Assembly: GCA_951799445.1 (NCBI GenBank)
Contig: OX637288.1
Location: 28,809,288 to 28,873,287 of the forward strand
DNA length: 64,000 nt
DNA from: Pseudisothecium myosuroides
Lineage: Eukaryota > Streptophyta > Bryopsida > Hypnales > Lembophyllaceae
Direction: 5' to 3'
Shown: one piece after another, positions 1 through 13,188 of the stretch
Position numbering within the stretch: the stretch's first letter is position 1
How the letters are laid out: every line of letters begins with the position of its first letter
Position numbers and translations under genes: made by a program
Notes under the pieces: generated by a model
Databases searched by the model: none
Told to the model about the DNA's origin: nothing
Seen by the model: the letters and a program-made list of their open reading frames with translations, nothing else

Positions 1-2362
1 TATATATATAACAATTAATTCTCTTGTAGAATGGATTTATATCTACAAGGAGAGCTTTTATTCATTCCATTCCGATTATGTAGTGAAGTAAAAAATAAGA
101 ATTTTGCTTCTAAAGACAATCAAAGAGTCTCTCAAAATAGATTTCATACACACTTCTTTAGTCATTATAACCTTGAAAATGCTCTCTAGTAGCCTTCAAA
201 CATGCGGATCCATAATCCACACTACCGTAATAGAAACTGAACATATTAAACATGAAATATTTTTACTGTTGGATCTTATGAGCAAGTGAAACATGATTCA
301 AACACACTCTAGCATGCATTATTTGAACAAAATATAAAAATATGTATTTTCTGAAAAATTGACACTAGACTCTCCTAGGCTCTCATGTTCTCAATGCATT
401 ATCAATGTCTACATTTAGTGTCACTTTTGGGTCCAATTTTAGGTGTCACATGATGATTATGTATACCTTACATAGGGTAGTAGCGTGGGGAGTACCAGCC
501 GGCGGACAATCCAAAGCCTTCACCTGTGTCACGAACTTGTCATGACCAGCCAATGCGAAAGCTTCTATCTCTGGAAATGGTTGAGCAGGTGAGGATCGGA
601 GCTGGCTCCCAGGACCAAAATCCTATTGTTGAGTGTTCAGCCGATTTTTAAAAAAAATTTGCTGGTTTACATTCCTATTACTTTATTTGTGGAAATTGTA
701 AATTGTAAGTTGCATAACTTCGAAATTTTAAATGTGAAATTACAAGACTTCAAAGGTAAAAACCAATTTTATGAAGTTCTGTGGCATCTTTGGCAAGCCA
801 AAGAAGACGATGAAGCATTTGTTTGCAACAATAAAGCAAAACGCAAATGATTTCATATTTTTTGGAGCCTCAAAGAATTAGATTAATAAGAATTAGATTT
901 TGGAAGGATTGCCATATAAGCACTTGTTGCAAGCTTGTATCACCAAAGAAGAAACCTTGAATGAAACCTCGGTGAATCTGAAATTTGTTTGACACATGCG
1001 AAGAAAGATATTTGTAGTACCAAAACATTGCCCAAGCAAGAGGTTAAATTGAAGAAACTTTACCAAACCTGTCCCCCAACAAAGTTGCCACCTCGAAAGA
1101 CAATAAATAAAACCGTATTCATTACCTGAAATGATTTTCAGTACTCTACTTGTTCATTTTCCATCCAAAAAATAGGGGTCAGCACTAAGTGGGAATTGGA
1201 TTCGGGAGTAGTTACCTTTACCCTACCTGGATCGAATAACGCTTTGCTCAGCTGGTGCAACTTCCTTTGTGCCTTGGTCTGTACTGAACGGACAGACAAT
1301 GTGCTCAATCAATAGAAAGTTGTGTCCAAAAGTGATAACGAACCTGCAGCTCATGGAGCATAAATCGCAAGGTCCAACACCCCCACTGAAGTGTGAAGTC
1401 AAGTAAATCTTGTGAAAAGAACTGTCAGAAAAGAAACAGGAAAGAGGCAAGTGGTTATGTGGCTTACTGCATAATGCGCTGCCTCTTCTCTGAATTCTGA
1501 ACCTAAATCTTACCAGTTTCCATACGGATCACTTTCTTGCAGGTCAAATTGTTGCGCAAATGATTACATGTATCTTCCCAAAGTCGTAGCTAGAGGAAAC
1601 TCCTCTTGAGTGATGCATGCTCTATTTCCAACAACCTGCTGGCACGGCATCCTGGGATTCGTGGGCGGTTCTGAGACCACACGACGATCGTATGAGTCCA
1701 TTTAAAATGCTGATGGCGAAATAGAATAAATGGCACCTGCATATTAGGCACCTACCCCAACTGCAGGAATATTATGGACTTTGGAACCATCCACTTTGGT
1801 GGACAATCCATTTTGCTTGAGAGAGCCTTGATGTTCCCAGCTAGTGTATGCTGCGAGGAAAAGAGCTGTGTTAAGCATCCTCAGCTAAACTTTGTTGGGA
1901 TCAAGTTCTGGTTTTAATGCTGTTGGAAACATAGCTTGGGTGGACGAGTGGACCCATCCTGCCTCCGCAGAGCGCTCCCAATTCAAGGGGTCAGAAGCAG
2001 AGGATGGACTTTCATCTTTGCATCCACGCGTGTTCTGCAAGTGTCTCAATTTGTCCACTGCGCAGGTCTGACCCAGAACCAAGCTCAATTGCAACTATGA
2101 TCATGGGATCCAATTCTATCGAACTATTGTTGTTGGAAATTCGAAACTGAAATGCATGTGGAAGGTGAATAGGTCTACTTACAGATCATGTATATGTGTA
2201 AACGTAAAATTCTTGAACAGGGTAGGAATCCCTTGCAGCTCTCTTACGCAGAGATCTTCAACAAGTCATTAGAGAGAAAGTCTCGGCTCCGAATGCGCGG
2301 TCACCTTAATTGAGGAAGAGCTCTAAGTCCCACCCTGCTAAGCACAAATGAAACCTGGAAGG
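1..2362. other. A+T-rich upstream stretch, no gene recognised
   Basis: No exon here could be tied to a protein family. The segments 480-640 and 1200-2100 are somewhat richer in G+C and hold short open frames on both strands, none with a recognisable motif or a convincing splice context. The 3' part must contain the promoter and leader of the lipase gene beginning at 2363. A short upstream frame (ATG at 2348, stop overlapping the start region) lies just before that start. Confidence 0.4.
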
Positions 2363-4058
2363 ATGAATCAAAGAGACCGCTCATGCATCCAGCAGCAAAT
2401 CTGTGTGCTTGGGTATTACTGCATTGCAGTAATACTGCTGCTGCTCTATTGCTGTGCAGGTTAGCTTCGACGTCCATCTATCTACGATGAAAATTAATCT
2501 TGAAAATCAAGTTACTAATGTAATGTAATTCTTCCTCCCGTGCACAGTGTTCTATTTTAATTAACCTGACATGCGCACAGCAAAGAGACACGACCGCATG
2601 AGTTTAGCTACTTCATTGTCAAGACGTTCCATACCACAGAGAAACCAGCAGCTTGGTCTCATGCACTTCAATTGGTTGTCTTGAACAGCAACGAGCGCAA
2701 GGAAGGGCACCTTTGACAAGCTCTTCGTCTTCGGAGACTCGTTTGTGGACATCGGCAACCGCGACCCCAACAACAACACCTACACAGCCATCGGCAGAGT
2801 GAACCAAAACTGGACGCCACCGTATGGCCGCACGCGCCCTGGTGAACCCGCAGGGCGCTACTCTGACGGCAAAGTGCTCTCTGATATTCTAGGTACCCCT
2901 CACTAACAATCTCAGCCCTCTCCCATGTATCCTAGCCGAGAAAATTATTCATTTCTGCTAAACATCACTCAGGTAAATAGCACCATATCATTAATCGATC
3001 TTATCGAATTGATTCACCACTATGTGATGGGACCCATAATTGACAATTGTACGTGGGGCTGAATTCTTTGAACCATGCCAGCAGACTACATGGGCCTAAA
3101 ACCACGCCCGTTCCGCCTCCTCCACAAGACTTCAACAGGTCTTTCAACCCAAGTCAGCGATGGCATAAACTTTGCAATGGCAGGTTCTGGAGTATTCGAC
3201 AACCAGGGCTTCATAAAAACGGAAGATCAAATCACCCAACTGAAGGAAGTGCTCATGACACGGCTTTACCCGAAAGATGTGATTCGGAAATCCCTCGTCT
3301 TATATGTGATCTCTGGCAACGATTACGCTGCGTACCGTCGCAATAACGGCTCGACCGATGCGCTCTCCATAATTGCCTTGGTGACTTCTATAGTGGGTCA
3401 GATGACCCGAGATTTGAAGAAGTTGTATGACATGGGATTCCGGAGCTTTGTGGTCGGGAAGCTGGCACCTCTGGGATGCGTGCCCTATGCCACGGTGACG
3501 CATAATTATAACTCCTGCGAAGAAGAATTTAACAACGTCACCACCTTGCACAACTTGAACCTCATGGTGAGGGTGATGGCTTCCTTGCCACTCGCCGACG
3601 TTCTATTTCTCAACCATCAGCTCGCCTTCGCTCAAGTCCTCTACAACTCTTCCAACCCTGGTAAGCAGTGACCGGCAGTTGAGCAAATTTCACAATCCGA
3701 AGCTTCGTGGAATTATCGAACCGCTTCATATAGATCCCTACCTCTAACTGGTTTCATGTCACTCAGGACATTGATTAATCTCCGAACGAGTGACATTGTT
3801 TCAGATCGTCTGAAGGCATGCTGCAATGGCGTGCAGTTTGGAGCACTGTGTGGTGACGCGAACGAGGCGGGCAAACCGCTGTACTCGTTGTGCAGCGCTG
3901 ATGAGATGAAGAAGTTCTTCTGGTGGGACGAATTCCACCCCACGGAAGCAAGCTGGGGTTTCATATTCGACCTCTTCTTGCAAGGATTTCCCTTCTTGTA
4001 CACTGATGGCAAGAGTCTCTCGCAGTTCTTAGGTGTCCAAGCCGGGAGAATCCGGTAG
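2363..4058 (+). CDS. GDSL esterase/lipase (SGNH hydrolase), four exons
   Basis: Exons 2363-2459, 2689-2892, 3082-3660 and 3805-4058 join in phase to 377 residues, a normal length for plant GDSL lipases. Residues 14-32 are hydrophobic and look like a signal peptide, so secretion to the cell wall or apoplast is expected. Block I is FVFGDSFVD with nucleophile Ser50. Block II glycine lies in DGINFAMAGSG (Gly128). Block III is GND with Asn180. Block V is DEFH with Asp335 and His338. Family members hydrolyse ester bonds of lipids, cutin or acetylated wall polymers; the substrate cannot be read here. The first exon was found by matching phase: exon 1 ends one base into an Ala codon and exon 2 supplies the other two, giving a start directly before the signal peptide. 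All three introns are GT-AG and 144-229 bp. A decayed relative lies 1.2 kb downstream. Confidence 0.9.
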
Positions 4059-5218
4059 CTCCCAATTCAAAAACATTCATGAGTAGTCGTTCTTGAGAGG
4101 CCCTTCGGTCAATGTCTCAAGAAATGGTTACAAGTCGAGGGAGGGCACTTTGAAGGGAATCAGCTCGCCTTCTGACGTATTAGTTGTTAATTGAAATCGA
4201 ATTTCTCCTCCCTGTTTTCAAGCAATTGAATCCGTTGATATAAACTCAATGAAGTGAAGAATGAACCATGTTGCGAGTTCCAACTGAGCTTTCTTGCGCA
4301 CGTTTTCCCACTGAATCTGTCGAGCATTAAAATAATTTGATAACTCATTTGCATGGCAAGAACATATGCACTTGAAAGCTACATGAAACCTCGAAGGACA
4401 TGTCTCCCAATGGATTTAAATTATACAAGCAACTAAATTTGAAAATCGTTTTCTTCACAATCTTTGTCAAAGATACGAGGCAGTGGAGTTGGCCTACCTG
4501 TAATCTCTCTCATGGCAAAAACAAATGCAGCTCAAACTTTCGTGATATTGCTGTGTCTTCATGATCATGTCGAGTCGATCATTTTTTCGTCACATCTTGG
4601 TGAACTTTTTCATACATCCCTAGAATAGAAGGTTTAAGCACAGACTGCAGATTCAAATATAATTGAATAGCCAATCCCACCATATAATGATTTTGTGCAT
4701 GAGAGACTCACCTTGGGCTTCCGAACTTGTGCTCGGATGTCCTGGAAATTGGTGCTTCCGTCGTTGCTACTAAAGATTGGTTAGTCCAAGATTTGAGGTC
4801 ACTGTACAACCGGGACTTCACCTTCTTGTATCTTCCACCAGTTAGGTGCATTTCAGCTAACACAATGTTCTGAAAGGTAGCGTCACTTGCAACGATGGAA
4901 TGCAGTCTGTTTCGACGACGCACAAATTCCAAACGTCCAGTCTACATTGCCGGCAGCAAAAATGATCACTCTCAACACTCAGTTGACCTCCACCGCAGTC
5001 ACTCTAACCCACGTCGGACTACTAAGTTTTCCGCATTTGCAGATTCGAAGTCCTCTCGACTACTCAGGTCCTAATGACAATCCCTGTTATAGCAAATTTT
5101 GCATCCTGAACCTTCTTACCTAAACTCTAAACAGGCACCAACCAAGGTCTGGGTTGGCGTTGTAAATGCAGAAATTCCAACTCCTTTGAAACCCTTCCAG
5201 AGGGTAGGGTAGGGGATC
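4059..5218. other. Spacer between lipase gene and its relic
   Basis: It contains the lipase 3' region and A+T-rich DNA. Short open frames on both strands around 4700-5120 have no recognisable motif. If a full second lipase gene once stood here, its upstream exons are no longer recognisable. Confidence 0.4.
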
Positions 5219-5356
5219 ATGAACTCGAGTGCAGTACCAACTCCACGACAAGGCCTTGTGCACCCCATGGAGGCGGATGTCTTCAACCTCTTTCTGCAAG
5301 GCGTGCCTCCAGTGCACACAAGTGCGCAGAGCCTTGCCGAATCCCTCTACCCGTGA
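5219..5356 (+). pseudogene. GDSL lipase 3'-end relic
   Basis: A 45-codon frame ends with HPMEADVFNLFLQGVP followed by a SAQSLAESL-type tail. This matches the C-terminus of the intact neighbour, HPTEASWGFIFDLFLQGFP followed by GKSLSQFL. The His of the catalytic Asp-x-x-His survives but the WWDEF segment before it is lost. Blocks I-III are not found upstream. It is most simply the remaining last exon of a tandem lipase copy. It could still be transcribed, but it cannot encode a complete hydrolase. Confidence 0.65.
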
Positions 5357-7368
5357 AGAGGACCCGAGTCAGTACCTCGAAATAAGTTCTTGAGGGCCGG
5401 GTCGGATCTGAGGGAAACCAAAGGTCGTTACGAGTTATCGCTGTCGCGTACGCAGCAGCGGAGACAGGAACTTTTGGCTAGATTTGAGGAAAAGCCCTGG
5501 AATCTATTTGCAGGCGCTTTGTAGAATCTCACAGAATCTCGGCATTAGGTCATCTTGGTACAGGTGAACCGGAATTTCCGGAGAAGAGTGATGAAGAGCT
5601 TGGACGTCATGTTCACGTCATCGTGCCCTGCGACGGTTTTCGGTTCAACAAGTATGAATTCGAACGAAGGAACAGTTAGAAAATCCAAAACATGTATTGG
5701 TTCATAGAATGTGCATTGCCTTAGGACTTTCTAGGCAAGTTGGCTCTAGAAATCAGTTGTGAAAAAAATTGGGGAAATTCATAGCTGGTCTTTTTCAATA
5801 ATTTTAGGCAGATGGCACCCAAATAATGCGTACCGAGGTTTGTTGAAATTTGCTGCCCTTGATGAGAAAGAACATTCCATCCCTGCACAATAAGGGTTCG
5901 TAGACCTAATAGACCCTCAGAGCTGATAGCATTTTAAATTTTCTTATGGGACACAAGTCCGCAACATATATACCTTGCAGCACCTTTTGATGAGGAGGAA
6001 ACACTGCGCTGAAAATAGTGAGTGCAGGTTACTCCGTAGAAAAGGTTTTGACCTTGCAGCTTAACCCGTGAACGATCAGGCCTTGGAAAAATGTCTTCTT
6101 AACTGTTTTTCTAGACGTTATCTGGAACATTTGTAAAGTAGAAGACAGAAATCCTAGTCCCTGCATCACTGGCAAACAATTCTTGAACATGCAGAACTGC
6201 TCCTGGCCTGCTCCAACACTCCAAACCATTTGTTTTCTTATACATATGCTCCCTCTGGTCTCCGATGCTGTCGAACTGTTCTCGACGTATTTTGCGATCA
6301 ATCCTCAAAAATGAGAACTTTTATCATTGCGGATCCTGAGCTCCAGGCTGCATTCTGCTGTCTACGACTCCAGAGGAGAAAATTATTTCATCGTCCATAT
6401 GCTCTTTGAAAATACAGTCCTCCTATCTACCACATCTCGGGCCAAGAATCGCAGTCTACTGCAAGCTGAATCACAACCAATTCTCAAGCATTTCTAACTA
6501 AATTTAACGAGCTGAGAACGGACCGGAAGGTCACATTTAAAGATTTGCCAACTATCCTGAAAAGCGACGGAAAATGATGAAAGGCAATCATTCGGACAAG
6601 CAAAAAATTCGGAATGCAATTTGCAACAAGAGCTCCAGCGCAAGGACGCTTCTCTCAGTAGGACGATCGACCATGCCACCTCCCAACATATAACTTTCCC
6701 CAACATTCCTTTGTCATGCGAGATGATTTCTCAATTGCTAATTAGGTGCCTTACACAAAGAAACGTAAAATGATCAACCAAACGAAAAACAAAGATCCTG
6801 ATCAGATTCCGCTATTTCAAGGATGGCGCATTTCCATTTCCCATATCCTAAATTTAAAGCAAACCCTACAGAGTCCACAGCACGCTCAATTCTCCACCAA
6901 AAAGTGACACAACGGAATCGATCAACGCAGATTGCATCAATGGTGCTGAAGATGGAATGAACAAGATGAGATTCCGACGAAGATGCAGAATACAAGATGA
7001 AATCCCGACGAATTTCAAAGCGAAGAATCCACAGACCAAATTCAGAAACCGCTCGCTGCATATTGCGATCGGAAGTGGGGACGCCGAATTTAATATGGAG
7101 GGTTCGCGAACATTGATACCCGGGGCAGTTAGGGTATGCGGGTATCAATGGTATCTGCGGTGGTCCATTTGAAAGATGGAGGCAGGCGGGTGTGTCTGGG
7201 TTTTGGGAAAGTGGATTTGCTTTGAATGGCAAGTGGGGCCCACCGCGGAACCCTTCAATTGCACGGTGCCGCCTCCTCCTCCTCTGGTTCGTCGTGGTTC
7301 GTCATACGACCCTATCCCCGCTCAATGGTAGCCTACCGTATCATGGGTTCCGGCCTCCGACTACCTTT
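5357..7368. other. Intergenic stretch, nothing firm
   Basis: Mixed-composition DNA. The longest frame is on the minus strand (7232-6774, 152 codons); it has no motif or splice support and is not called a gene. G+C rises at 7060-7330, as might be seen near a promoter, but no gene could be attached to it. Confidence 0.35.
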
Positions 7369-7835
7369 CCATGTCTTCCATTGCATGCCTTCCTCAACAC
7401 TCCATGACTAATATCCCCCCCCTTATTGTTGGAATTCTTTCTTGAAATTTTTTCACATTTTTTCATATTCTTACATCTTTACAAATATATATTAATTATC
7501 TCAATTTCATCAAATTCATCATGTATGAAGTTTAACCCTAGAAAGATGCCGTAGACACTAAGTATCTGATGGATGATAGAGAATCCTTTTATAGAGGCTT
7601 TGTCTTCCTTTGCATGCCTTTCTGAACACTCTATGACTAATATCCCCCACTTATTGTCAAAATTCTTTCTTGAATTTTTGTATATTTATTTTTGCTTATA
7701 TCTTTACAAGTATATATTAATTACCTCAATTCCATCAAATTCATCATACATGAAGTTTAACCCTAACTAGAAAGATGCCACAAACATTGAGTGTGCGATG
7801 GATGACAAAGAATTTTTCTATGCAAGATAGAAGTG
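7369..7835. repeat. Direct tandem duplication, about 230 bp per unit
   Basis: Two diverged head-to-tail units, roughly 7369-7596 and 7600-7835. Both carry in the same order TTGCATGCCTT, ATGACTAATATCCCCC, TTTACAAGTATATATTAATTA-like text, CATCAAATTCATCAT and GAAGTTTAACCCTA. Nothing suggests coding. Confidence 0.8.
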
Positions 7836-10800
7836 TAGATGTTCATCTTTGGAATTTTGTTTAAAAAGGGGAGGTCTTGCACAATAGTTTAACCGTCAAT
7901 TAATGCTCTTGGGTTTAATAAAGCAAATGATTCACACAATACCCCAAAAGATGATTTGCATAGTGACCAACCCATCGTTTGGGGTTCTAAGAAAAAAATG
8001 AAGCATTGGTTTGGATGAATGAAAAGTTTTGTGGTAAAAAAAGCCCCTAGAACTTCTTCGTTTGTCATTGAGAATTGAGAATAAGTCAAAAGTATGTAAA
8101 ATCAATCATTCAAGTATATAGATAAGTCAAATGTACAATTAGGATTTTTCTTTTCTTTTATAGGTTAATATTATTATGAGATCTTTGTCATTTCTTGTGA
8201 ATTTTCAAAGTGTAGATTTGAAGAAATCTTGAAGTGTCACATAGGTGTGTCTTTAGGTTGTCTTCAGAAAAATTCAAAACCATTTACTAAAAACTCTATT
8301 GCTTTACAACCATGTTGCATGAGGTTCCACTAAAATTTAAGACTTTTTACATTGATAGGTTAAGGTCATATTGAAAGGACTTCAAAAGTTAATCTCTTGT
8401 ACAACGAAATTGGAGGTGGCAAAAAAATAGGCTTAAAAACTTCCTATCTTAAATATTTTCTTCTTTTGCTTAGGCATAAGTCCAAAAATTGTTGAAAACA
8501 TACGTAATCCATGTTGAAAACATACAAATAAATTAAAAATCTATCATTTATACTCCAAGTTATTTAATTTTCAATGACACAAACTAAAATAAATTGATGC
8601 TCTATGTTGAATAAATTAAAAATCTAATTTGTTTGTCATAAGTGACATAAATCTATCCATGGAACAAGATTTTTCACTAGTTTTCCATCAATATGAAGTT
8701 TGTTTAGTTTCAAGTCCACAATAATCCTTCCGAATTAATATTTTCACGAAAGGGATAGGAAAATTATATACTTGTATTTCAACAGGACTTTGAAAGACAA
8801 CTTACCATGTGTTACAAATTTGGACCAAAGTTTGGTGCTAATATAGGACATAGACCAAAAATATTACTAATTTCACTTATAAAATTTGTAATTATAATTG
8901 TTTTATTGAAAAAATTGCATGTGAGTTTACTTGAAAAGATATTTAATATCATTACTCATATTTGATTGTAAGCTTTAGATATTTTAAAAATCTTTTATTG
9001 CATGCATTTATTTGTCCATGATTTGATTGAGATTGTCTCGTGTCTTCATAAAACGATGTGGTGGAGAAAAGAAAAAGACCATCTAAAGTAGGAGGGATAA
9101 ATTTTTTCCATTTAAGTATATATTGGCTTAGGATCTCTTCTACGCTAATTGAATCATTTCTAACAAATATTCAAGGAAAGAAGAGAAGGAGACACATCCA
9201 TCACAATTTGATTTGTAAATTTTAAACCTAAATCAAATTAGAGAAGGTATTATGAATTTCATAGCGCTATTGAAGACCATAGGTACTACCATTAAACGTC
9301 AAAATTTGTCCATCAATGGTACAAAGTGGCGTTTCAAATAAAGGCATGCAAACCATACACTGAAACAATATGGTGCATGTACTGGCTTGGGATGGCACAA
9401 AGTGTCCCACCACTCATAACTTCACATTATATTTACACTAAAATTTATCTACTTCCAAATCAAACTTGCTCCCTAACCACTCATAAAACTATACAATAGT
9501 AGTCCCAAATAGTGATTTTTTTTTCATTTTGGAGAAGGAGACAGCTGTTTCTTTAATACTCATGTGATACTTGGGTGGTACTTGGTGATATCTATACAAA
9601 AACTAGGTGATACCTAGGTAAAGTTTGGTTATTAGTCTTAAATTATAGCAGATATTTGGCTATTTTGACCCCCCAAAATGAAAATTTCCTTTCCAAAAAA
9701 TAGCCAACATCTTTTGGCTGTAGCCAAGTGGCAAAAATTTGTATATAAAAAAAACACTGGTTCCAAACTGGTACCTATTTATCACTAGATACTTTTTCAT
9801 TCTTCTAGAAACAATCTATGATCTAACTATAGGGACAGTTTTTAGATCATGGATAGAATATGGACAGGCTAATTAACTGTAACGTAAACATACTTGATAG
9901 TGTATGGGTGACACAAATATATCCAAAAGTATATAGTCTATTTAAGAGGATATCAAATATATAGAAAGGAATGTTAGAGATTGGATTGGAATTGTATTGT
10001 ATCTACATCAAACAATGTTGTGAAGAATAACAACGACCATCTACTGAGACATAAATATACCCCAAAGCATCTCCTATCTACATTTGTCCATATAATGAAA
10101 AAAGAATAAGTCTATATACTATGATAGAAATATATCCAAAAGTATATGGTCAATGTAGGAAGAGATCTAGTACATAGAAGGAATGTTAGAGATTGGATTG
10201 GTATTGTGTTGCATCTTCATCAAACAATGCTATGAAGAACAACAACGACCATCTATTAAGACATAAATATACCCCAAAACATCTTCTATCTACATTTGTC
10301 CAAATTGTGTGGCAACAGTGCTAATAAATTTCAGCAATAATGCTAGTGAATTTTCTTCAACTTGTAGATGGATTAGGCATATATTAAAGATTGTAACATT
10401 TGAATTTATGATTTTTTTACAAGAACAACCATTTTCTACTCATATTTGTGAAAACTCTAATTTTGCTTTCCCTTAAGTGCCATAGTGATGTGCCCTTTTA
10501 ATAAGACTAGTGTTTAAATTTTGTTTCCTCCATACAATTTTTTTTGAACAAATACTTTCAAAATATTTGCAGTAGAGCTAATTCACTTGTTTATTCCACA
10601 TGTACAAACTATTATATAATTTTCCAACCAATCACAAGTCTTCTAGTGCAAAAAGAAAGTATCGTTATCATTTGTAACTCAATTTACCTAACTTAGTGGC
10701 CAAGGTTGGCAAAAATATTTCTAAAAGTAGATGCCAAATTTTTGGGGATATTTTTTTTACAAAAAGATTTTATATAGGAAAAAACAAACATTTCTATTCA

Positions 10801-11850
10801 AAACACCTATTGAATTAGGTTTGCCAATTTTATTTACTTACATTTCGCAAGGAATGTTGAACCTAAGTACTAAGGTAGTATACTTAGGACATGTTTGCAC
10901 TTGGTATTAGGGGTGATGTTTGCAATGTGAATCCGGTCTAAAAATAGGTCTAAATTCATTCCTAAGGCCCTCAATAAACAACACTCTTTAACACTAAATG
11001 AGAATATACCTTTAATATTTGGAAGAGTTGCCAACCTTGGTAAACACGGTTGATTTATTGTGATAATAAAGAGATTCTTAAAAGTGGATCCAAACATTTA
11101 TTGCACACTATTCATCTACTTTATATGCCAATTTTAGAAATTTTAAAGTACCCCCTTTGTTTATGATTAAGACACATGTTTCCTTTGTACTAGTGTGCCT
11201 TATGTTCTTGCCATAGCCAAAATAATAGTAAAAGAATTTTTTAAATATTTTAATTCATAATAAAAACTTTGAAATTAAATAATTTTCATACCATACATTG
11301 AAACGCCACGAAACAAAAGCCCGTGCACCCCTCCTGGTCAAGAGCTTTCTAACAGTGCCAATAACATGACCGGGGGATGCACGGTTTAGGAGATCTCAAC
11401 GTAACAAACAGAACAAACAAACAATCTGATTTAAGGTATGGATTTTACAAAGGAAACCCGGGTCTATTTCAGAAACAAAGGTAAAGTAGCAACATCCATA
11501 AGCGTGAGTGTATCTTGACACCAACTGTAGAGTTCCTTTAAAGTGCTCCCAAAAGTTCCTTGAAAATGTGCCCATGCTTAATTGTGACTAGTGGTCTCTG
11601 ATTTTTATAGATTTTGGTGCTAGAATCGAGGCAAATTTATTAGAGTGCAATATAGGGTGCCCTAGGGAGTTCTACTTTGAAAATTTGTAAAAATTAGATG
11701 CCCAATCCAAAAATTCTAATTTTTTTTTGAAAATTCACAATTTTCAATTGCTAACATTGAGAAAATATTTTTTTAGAAAAAATTGCCTACTACTACCCTG
11801 AATTTCTTAATTTGATGGTTATGGGTGCTCCTACCTTAGTATTCTTTTTC
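7836..11850. other. A+T-rich repetitive stretch
   Basis: No gene is recognised. Apart from the direct repeat at 9914-10302, it shows only scattered short frames and homopolymer-rich text. It probably consists of old transposon-derived DNA that cannot be assigned to a family by eye. Confidence 0.4.
9914..10302. repeat. Two direct copies, about 180 bp each, about 210 bp apart
   Basis: Units at about 9914-10093 and 10126-10302 share ATATATCCAAAAGTATAT, GGAATGTTAGAGATTGGATT, ACAACGACCATCTA, ACATAAATATACCCCAAA and TATCTACATTTGTCCA in the same order. They are a local duplication in non-coding DNA. Confidence 0.8.
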
Positions 11851-12229
11851 TTTGTCTGCCGGTTGCCCCTCAGAACTGAAGTTCCATGTCCCCCTTATAC
11901 CCAAAAATTATGCGAGAGCTGACGCGGAGGCTCCAAGATGTCACGGAGTTATGGCACCGTATGTTACAAGCCTCCCCCGTCCAAGGACTGGATCCCAACT
12001 GCACCGAAGCTCAGGTGCCAAGGTAACAGACAAGTCACCTTCACCGGAGCACGAACACGTTCCCCGGAAAGTTCCCCACCGCCGCGTTCCCCGTTCTCCG
12101 CCCCTCCCCCCGCGGGTCACCCGCGATCACCCGCGATCAAGAGCATTAGCCGCAAAGCCCTCTCTGCCCTTTCCCATCCAGAATCGCGGGCCGAGCCGGA
12201 GAAAATCTTTGCTTGGGGTCCAAACCCCG

Positions 12230-13162
12230 ACCCAAGTCACCCAACCCGACCCGATCCGACCACCCGACCCGAGTACCCGACCCAACCCCACCCGACCTGA
12301 CCCGACCGAACCCAGCCCGATCCAACCCGACCCGACCTGACCCGACCCTTCCCCTTTCCCTTCCCGGCCTGCCCCGGCCTGTCCCGGCCCGGTCCGGTTC
12401 CGGGCGAGGGCATGGCGTGGCTGCTTCTCACCGTTGTTGGGAAGCCCAGGGATGTGAGCCCGCCTCTTCTTCTCTCTTTGCTCGTTTGTACACACCTTAC
12501 ACACACACAGACTCTGTAGCCGCAGTGCTGGTGCCGCGGCGATGGTTGCGCACGGTTTGACAGCCGAAGCACGCTCCGCCGGTTGCTCCCGTCCGCTTGC
12601 TGGTGTGGTGGCGTCGGCGGTGATGGAGTGGCGTTTTCCATTCAGTTATTGATTTCGTCGCCGACTTGCCGTGAGTGAGTTTTTTTTTTTTTTTTTTTTT
12701 CTTGCCGGAAATAGAAGAACAGAGAGTTTGAGTCTGGTGAAGCTTTCGTTTGCTTGTTTCGTGTGAGCTTGGGTTCGCGCTTGTGGTTGCGAGAGTCGGG
12801 GAGCGATCGACGGGAGGGAGGGAGGGGTGAGGGAGGGAGTGGTAGTAGGTGGAGGCCGGGGCGGGGCAAGGCAAGGCAAGGCAAGGCAGGGGAAGGGAAG
12901 GTGGAGAACGGGCTTCCGAGTGGGGATATGATGTGATGTGATGTGATGTGGTGTATGTGTGTAGAGCGGGGAGATCGGGTGTCATGCAAGGGAGGAGAGT
13001 GCATGTGGACGAGTTCGTGCGCCGGGAGAATAACGGACGACGACGCAGAGGGCCGTTTCCAGGCCCGAGGAAAAGCAGTTGCGGCTGCGGCTGTGGCGGG
13101 AGTGGTGGTGGTGCAAGTGGTTGCGAGGAGGAGGACGAGGACAGGGCGGGGCGGGGCGGGGT
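12230..13162. repeat. G+C-rich leader packed with microsatellites
   Basis: Within 950 bp directly before the chromatin gene there are five simple tracts: degenerate (CCCGA)n at about 12240-12350, T21 at 12680-12700, (GGCAA)n at about 12862-12888, (GATGT)n at about 12926-12950 and (GGGGC)n at about 13144-13160. Base composition contrasts sharply with the A+T-rich surroundings. This is presumably the promoter and 5' leader of the downstream gene. The minus strand of the first tract is G-run rich and could form G-quadruplexes. Confidence 0.75.
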
Positions 13163-13188
13163 GAGCCACGCGATGACGACCTCTGGAA

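Noticed and set aside
480..640. Possible exon on the minus strand containing RILVLGASSDPH-like reading
   Set aside because: Too short, with stops nearby and no confirming second exon; the family could not be named.
6774..7232. 152-codon minus-strand frame
   Set aside because: No recognisable motif, no splice support and no codon pattern distinct from background; G+C is modest. Treated as chance.
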